Shown: piece by piece, positions 61,821-64,000 of the stretch
Position numbering within the stretch: position 1 is the first letter of the stretch
Layout: each line of letters opens with the position of its first letter
Source: JBELHR01 sp049606855
Lineage (GTDB): Bacteria; Bacteroidota; Bacteroidia; Flavobacteriales; Flavobacteriaceae
NCBI GenBank assembly: GCA_049606855.1
Contig: JBMYVY010000005.1
Span: 67,016-131,015, forward strand
Direction: 5' to 3'
Length of the DNA stretch: 64,000 bases
Made by a program: the position numbers and the translations under genes
Notes under the pieces: generated by a model
Database searches by the model: none
Told to the model about the DNA's origin: nothing
Seen by the model: only the letters and a program-made list of their open reading frames with translations

Positions 61821-62649
61821 GTGGAAAAATTTTTCTAAACCGCTGAGGTAAAGGATCGGTCAATGTCATTTTTTCTTGAGTGAATGGATGAATAAAAGAT
61901 AAGGAATCCGCATGAAGATAAAGCCCCTTTCCTTTGAGAAGCAGCCCTTCAGAACTATAATTTTTATCTCCTAAAATTGGATGGCCATTTTGAGCTAAAT
62001 GCTTTCTAATTTGATGTCTTCTACCGGTTTCTGGAACTACTTGTAATAGGCTCAATTCCCCAAATCGGTCTGATTCAACACTGGACAACTTAATATAATG
62101 AGTTCGTGCGCCTTTATCGTCAATATCTTGATCAAAATCCCCTTCCTGATCCAAATTACCTATAGCAATTGCATAGTAACTCTTTTTGAATTTTTTCTCT
62201 TCAAACATTTTATTTAGGACCCGTATACTTTCAGAAGTTTTTCCAATTAACAACAATCCAGTTGTCGGATAATCTAAACGGTGTACCGGCTGATATCCCT
62301 GTGGCAATGCATTTTTAACGGTCTTAAAATGATTTCCACTAACTCGAAGGCCCGCAGGTTTGTGAATCGCCAATAAATAGTCATCTTCAAAGATGACTTC
62401 AAGCTCAAGGTGAAACTTTTTAAAGGCTTTACTCATATTTGGGTCTGAAATTAAGCCAATTTCTTCTCCACCGTATATAAAAGTCGCCGAACTAGCCACC
62501 TTGCCATTGACAAAAACGAGTTTTTTTTTCAAGGCCTTTTTAAGGGAGGATTTGGTCGGACATTCCATAAAAATCCCAACTGCGTACTCTTGAATCCTCA
62601 TAGGAGAATTTAGTTTCTTTGCACTATGGGTTTTTAAAAAGTTCCTCAT
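61804..62649 (-). CDS. RluA-type pseudouridine synthase
   Basis: 281 aa. An N-terminal S4-like RNA-binding domain (SLKKALKKKLVFVNGKVASS) is followed by the RluA signature PVHRLDYPTTGLLLIG with catalytic Asp, then GRRHQIRKHLAQNGHPILGD, all typical. It isomerises uridines in rRNA or tRNA. The exact target site is not readable. It is convergent with the porin gene (17-base overlap). Confidence 0.93.
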   Translation of the reverse strand: MRNFLKTHSAKKLNSPMRIQEYAVGIFMECPTKSSLKKALKKKLVFVNGKVASSATFIYGGEEIGLISDPNMSKAFKKFHLELEVIFEDDYLLAIHKPAGLRVSGNHFKTVKNALPQGYQPVHRLDYPTTGLLLIGKTSESIRVLNKMFEEKKFKKSYYAIAIGNLDQEGDFDQDIDDKGARTHYIKLSSVESDRFGELSLLQVVPETGRRHQIRKHLAQNGHPILGDKNYSSEGLLLKGKGLYLHADSLSFIHPFTQEKMTLTDPLPQRFRKIFPLIEST

Positions 62650-62841
62650 TTATTAAAGGTAAGAACAATATGTTACAAAAAGCCCATCGCCTCGTCTTAA
62701 GAGTGATGAAAAAGAACCAAACTGATCTATTCTTGTTATGATTATTTCGAGCATATTCGAAGCTCACCCACTTCCATGGTTGTATTTTACTACCTTTTCT
62801 GTACTTTCCTAACGACCTGGCGATTTCTTAAATTAGGCTGA

Positions 62842-63921
62842 CTAAAAAGTCACATTAAATTCTTTCACCACACAATAACCAGAGGAATTACCTATTTCAT
62901 TACCAAACTCAATAGAGGCGATATATGAAGTACTAGGAACAATCTCTTGAGAAACTAAATACGCTAAAAGTTCATCAATATCAACTTCACCTTGTTGTCT
63001 GTCTTCTTTTCTAACAAAAGCTAAATAAGTCCAATTTGACCCTGCTGGCTCCCAATCTGGCTCTCCTTTATAAAAGTCATAACTTCCATTGCTTGTGTTG
63101 ACAGTATCGACATAATCTCCAAAAGGCTGAAGCACGTTTTTTTCCTCCCAAATCATGAATTCAAATTGAATATTTTGGGCTGTTATTTGATTAGACGAAT
63201 TTATCCAAATATCAAAAGCCAAATTATAATCACCATCATTTCTATAAACCTCTACATCGTAATTTACTTTTAAGGTATTGATTTCATCAATACGTCTAGG
63301 CAATACGGAGTTAGTTGAAGCTTGATGAAAAGGTTTCCAACCATAAATAATTTGAGGATAGGCATTTACCCCACGAGCATCATCTGGAAAATCCCATTCC
63401 CAACCGAAAACTTCATTATTTAAATAAACACATTGATCAAAACTTCCAGGAGTTAAATTTGTGGAATTCCACATATTATTTTCAATACTAAGTTCTCCGA
63501 GATTAATCAAACCAAAATTGTCACAAGACACCTCTGTATATGCAGTAAAAAGACTTAAGCCATCTTGATCCAATGGAGAAAGAATTTCATATTGATTCTT
63601 AGTATTTTCATCTTCAGAAGTAATTGTAAATGAACTGACACCCTCTTGAATCTCCAGTGCATCTCCAACTTGGATTGAGGATGATGCAAACGCGCTAATT
63701 TCTATAGACTCCACCTGCATACTCCCTTTTGTATAGTAGGCCAATTCATGATCAAGAATAATTTGATTCCCTTGAATTTGTCCCACCAAAACCTCGTTGA
63801 GATAACTAAAACTAATCTGAAACAGTTCCGCCTCATCGGATCGATTTTCGGCTGTTGTAGGATGAGAATCACAACCTATACCAATAAAAGCAAGCACAAA
63901 AACACACAAAAATATCCTCAT
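62842..63921 (-). CDS. Lipoprotein with GH12-like glycoside hydrolase domain
   Basis: 359 aa from the ATG at 63921 (MRIFLCVF); the frame extends two codons to a TTG inside the promoter. Lipobox GIGC. About 110 residues of beta-rich linker or Ig-like domain precede a GH12-type core with YPQIIYGWKPFH, YRNDGDYNLAFDIWINSS and FEFMIWEE (nucleophile candidate Glu254), and IEFGNEIGNSSGY (acid/base candidate Glu342). GH12 enzymes are endoglucanases or xyloglucanases; a plant or algal glucan substrate is likely. Unusual in being a lipoprotein with an N-terminal extension. Confidence 0.65.
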   Translation of the reverse strand: MRIFLCVFVLAFIGIGCDSHPTTAENRSDEAELFQISFSYLNEVLVGQIQGNQIILDHELAYYTKGSMQVESIEISAFASSSIQVGDALEIQEGVSSFTITSEDENTKNQYEILSPLDQDGLSLFTAYTEVSCDNFGLINLGELSIENNMWNSTNLTPGSFDQCVYLNNEVFGWEWDFPDDARGVNAYPQIIYGWKPFHQASTNSVLPRRIDEINTLKVNYDVEVYRNDGDYNLAFDIWINSSNQITAQNIQFEFMIWEEKNVLQPFGDYVDTVNTSNGSYDFYKGEPDWEPAGSNWTYLAFVRKEDRQQGEVDIDELLAYLVSQEIVPSTSYIASIEFGNEIGNSSGYCVVKEFNVTF

Positions 63922-63924
63922 ATT

Positions 63925-63932
63925 CAAATATA
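63925..63932 (-). promoter_or_regulatory. -7 promoter element three bases before the GH12-like start
   Basis: On the minus strand TATATTTG, matching TAnnTTTG. The ATG at 63921 is three bases downstream of the G, so the mRNA probably starts at or within the start codon region. Confidence 0.55.
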
Positions 63933-63953
63933 AGTCTGATTTGTAACAAAAAC

Positions 63954-63992
63954 CAACTAGACACCCCTCAAATAAGAAAGATGTCTAGTTTT
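63954..63992. repeat. Inverted repeat near the right edge
   Basis: AACTAGACA faces TGTCTAGTT across an 18-base loop, with a T-run on the plus side. It may be a terminator for a gene beyond the edge or a structured site; no gene seen in the last 70 bases explains it. Confidence 0.4.
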
Positions 63993-64000
63993 TTGATTAT

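Noticed and set aside
62738..62812. 24-codon plus-strand frame between the RluA and GH12-like genes
   Set aside because: No ribosome site, no promoter and no hydrophobic or conserved pattern; probably chance. The 192-base gap holds nothing else I can support.
1..64000. CRISPR array, prophage or insertion sequence
   Set aside because: No spaced direct repeats, integrase, capsid, transposase or attachment-like sites were seen; gene order is chromosomal.

Overview
The window looks like a chromosomal segment of a free-living, probably marine bacterium of the order Flavobacteriales (Bacteroidota). Four things point there: low GC content; repeated TAnnTTTG promoter elements typical of Bacteroidota; a gliding-motility lipoprotein gene (gldH) between ricT and a class A penicillin-binding protein gene; and many lipoproteins and secreted hydrolases. 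No phage, insertion sequence, CRISPR array or rRNA was seen. There is one tRNA gene (Cys).

Layout. 1-8833: core genes (pheS fragment, gdhA, dinB, a flavin oxidoreductase, a GreA/B-like protein, a prolyl oligopeptidase, a DoxX-like protein, thioredoxin, asd). 9056-11746: an accessory array of five tandem related genes for small secreted proteins, each with a signal peptide, a proline-rich mature N-terminus, conserved cysteines and a C-terminal P-x-P plus hydrophobic tail; the fifth copy is decayed. 11891-25435: core genes again (U32 protein with ferredoxin, ricT-gldH-pbp1A, a CoA-transferase pair, xth, mltD, a DUF4837 lipoprotein, a nucleoid-associated protein, glnS, folB). 25485-38159: tRNA-Cys, an MBL hydrolase, secreted S8 and M1 peptidases, a LysE exporter, a PaaE-like reductase, a CocE/PH/SdpI-like operon, and a divergent MFS/GH13 amylase pair.

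38160-46418 is the most metabolically unusual region. Seven tightly packed minus-strand genes encode a DinB/YfiT-like protein, a sterol-desaturase-family hydroxylase, a two-subunit molybdenum hydroxylase, a double-CDGSH protein, an MdaB-like quinone reductase and a Tat-exported dienelactone-hydrolase-like enzyme. Divergent from them are a DsbA-like protein and a lipoprotein with a c-type heme motif and FG-GAP repeats. Together they look like an undescribed oxidation pathway that could pass electrons to a periplasmic cytochrome; that reading is an inference.

46419-64000 holds two micro-ORFs behind a 21-bp-period direct repeat, a pyruvate-oxidase-like enzyme with an FMN glutamate-synthase-like protein, an arylsulfatase, a HAD lipoprotein, a PepSY-like repeat protein whose fifth repeat lies out of frame, LysR and LytTR regulators, an alkyl sulfatase with a porin, an RluA-type pseudouridine synthase and a GH12-like glycosidase lipoprotein. 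The strongest candidates for new biology are the small-protein array (9056-11746) and the molybdenum-hydroxylase operon (38160-44268).
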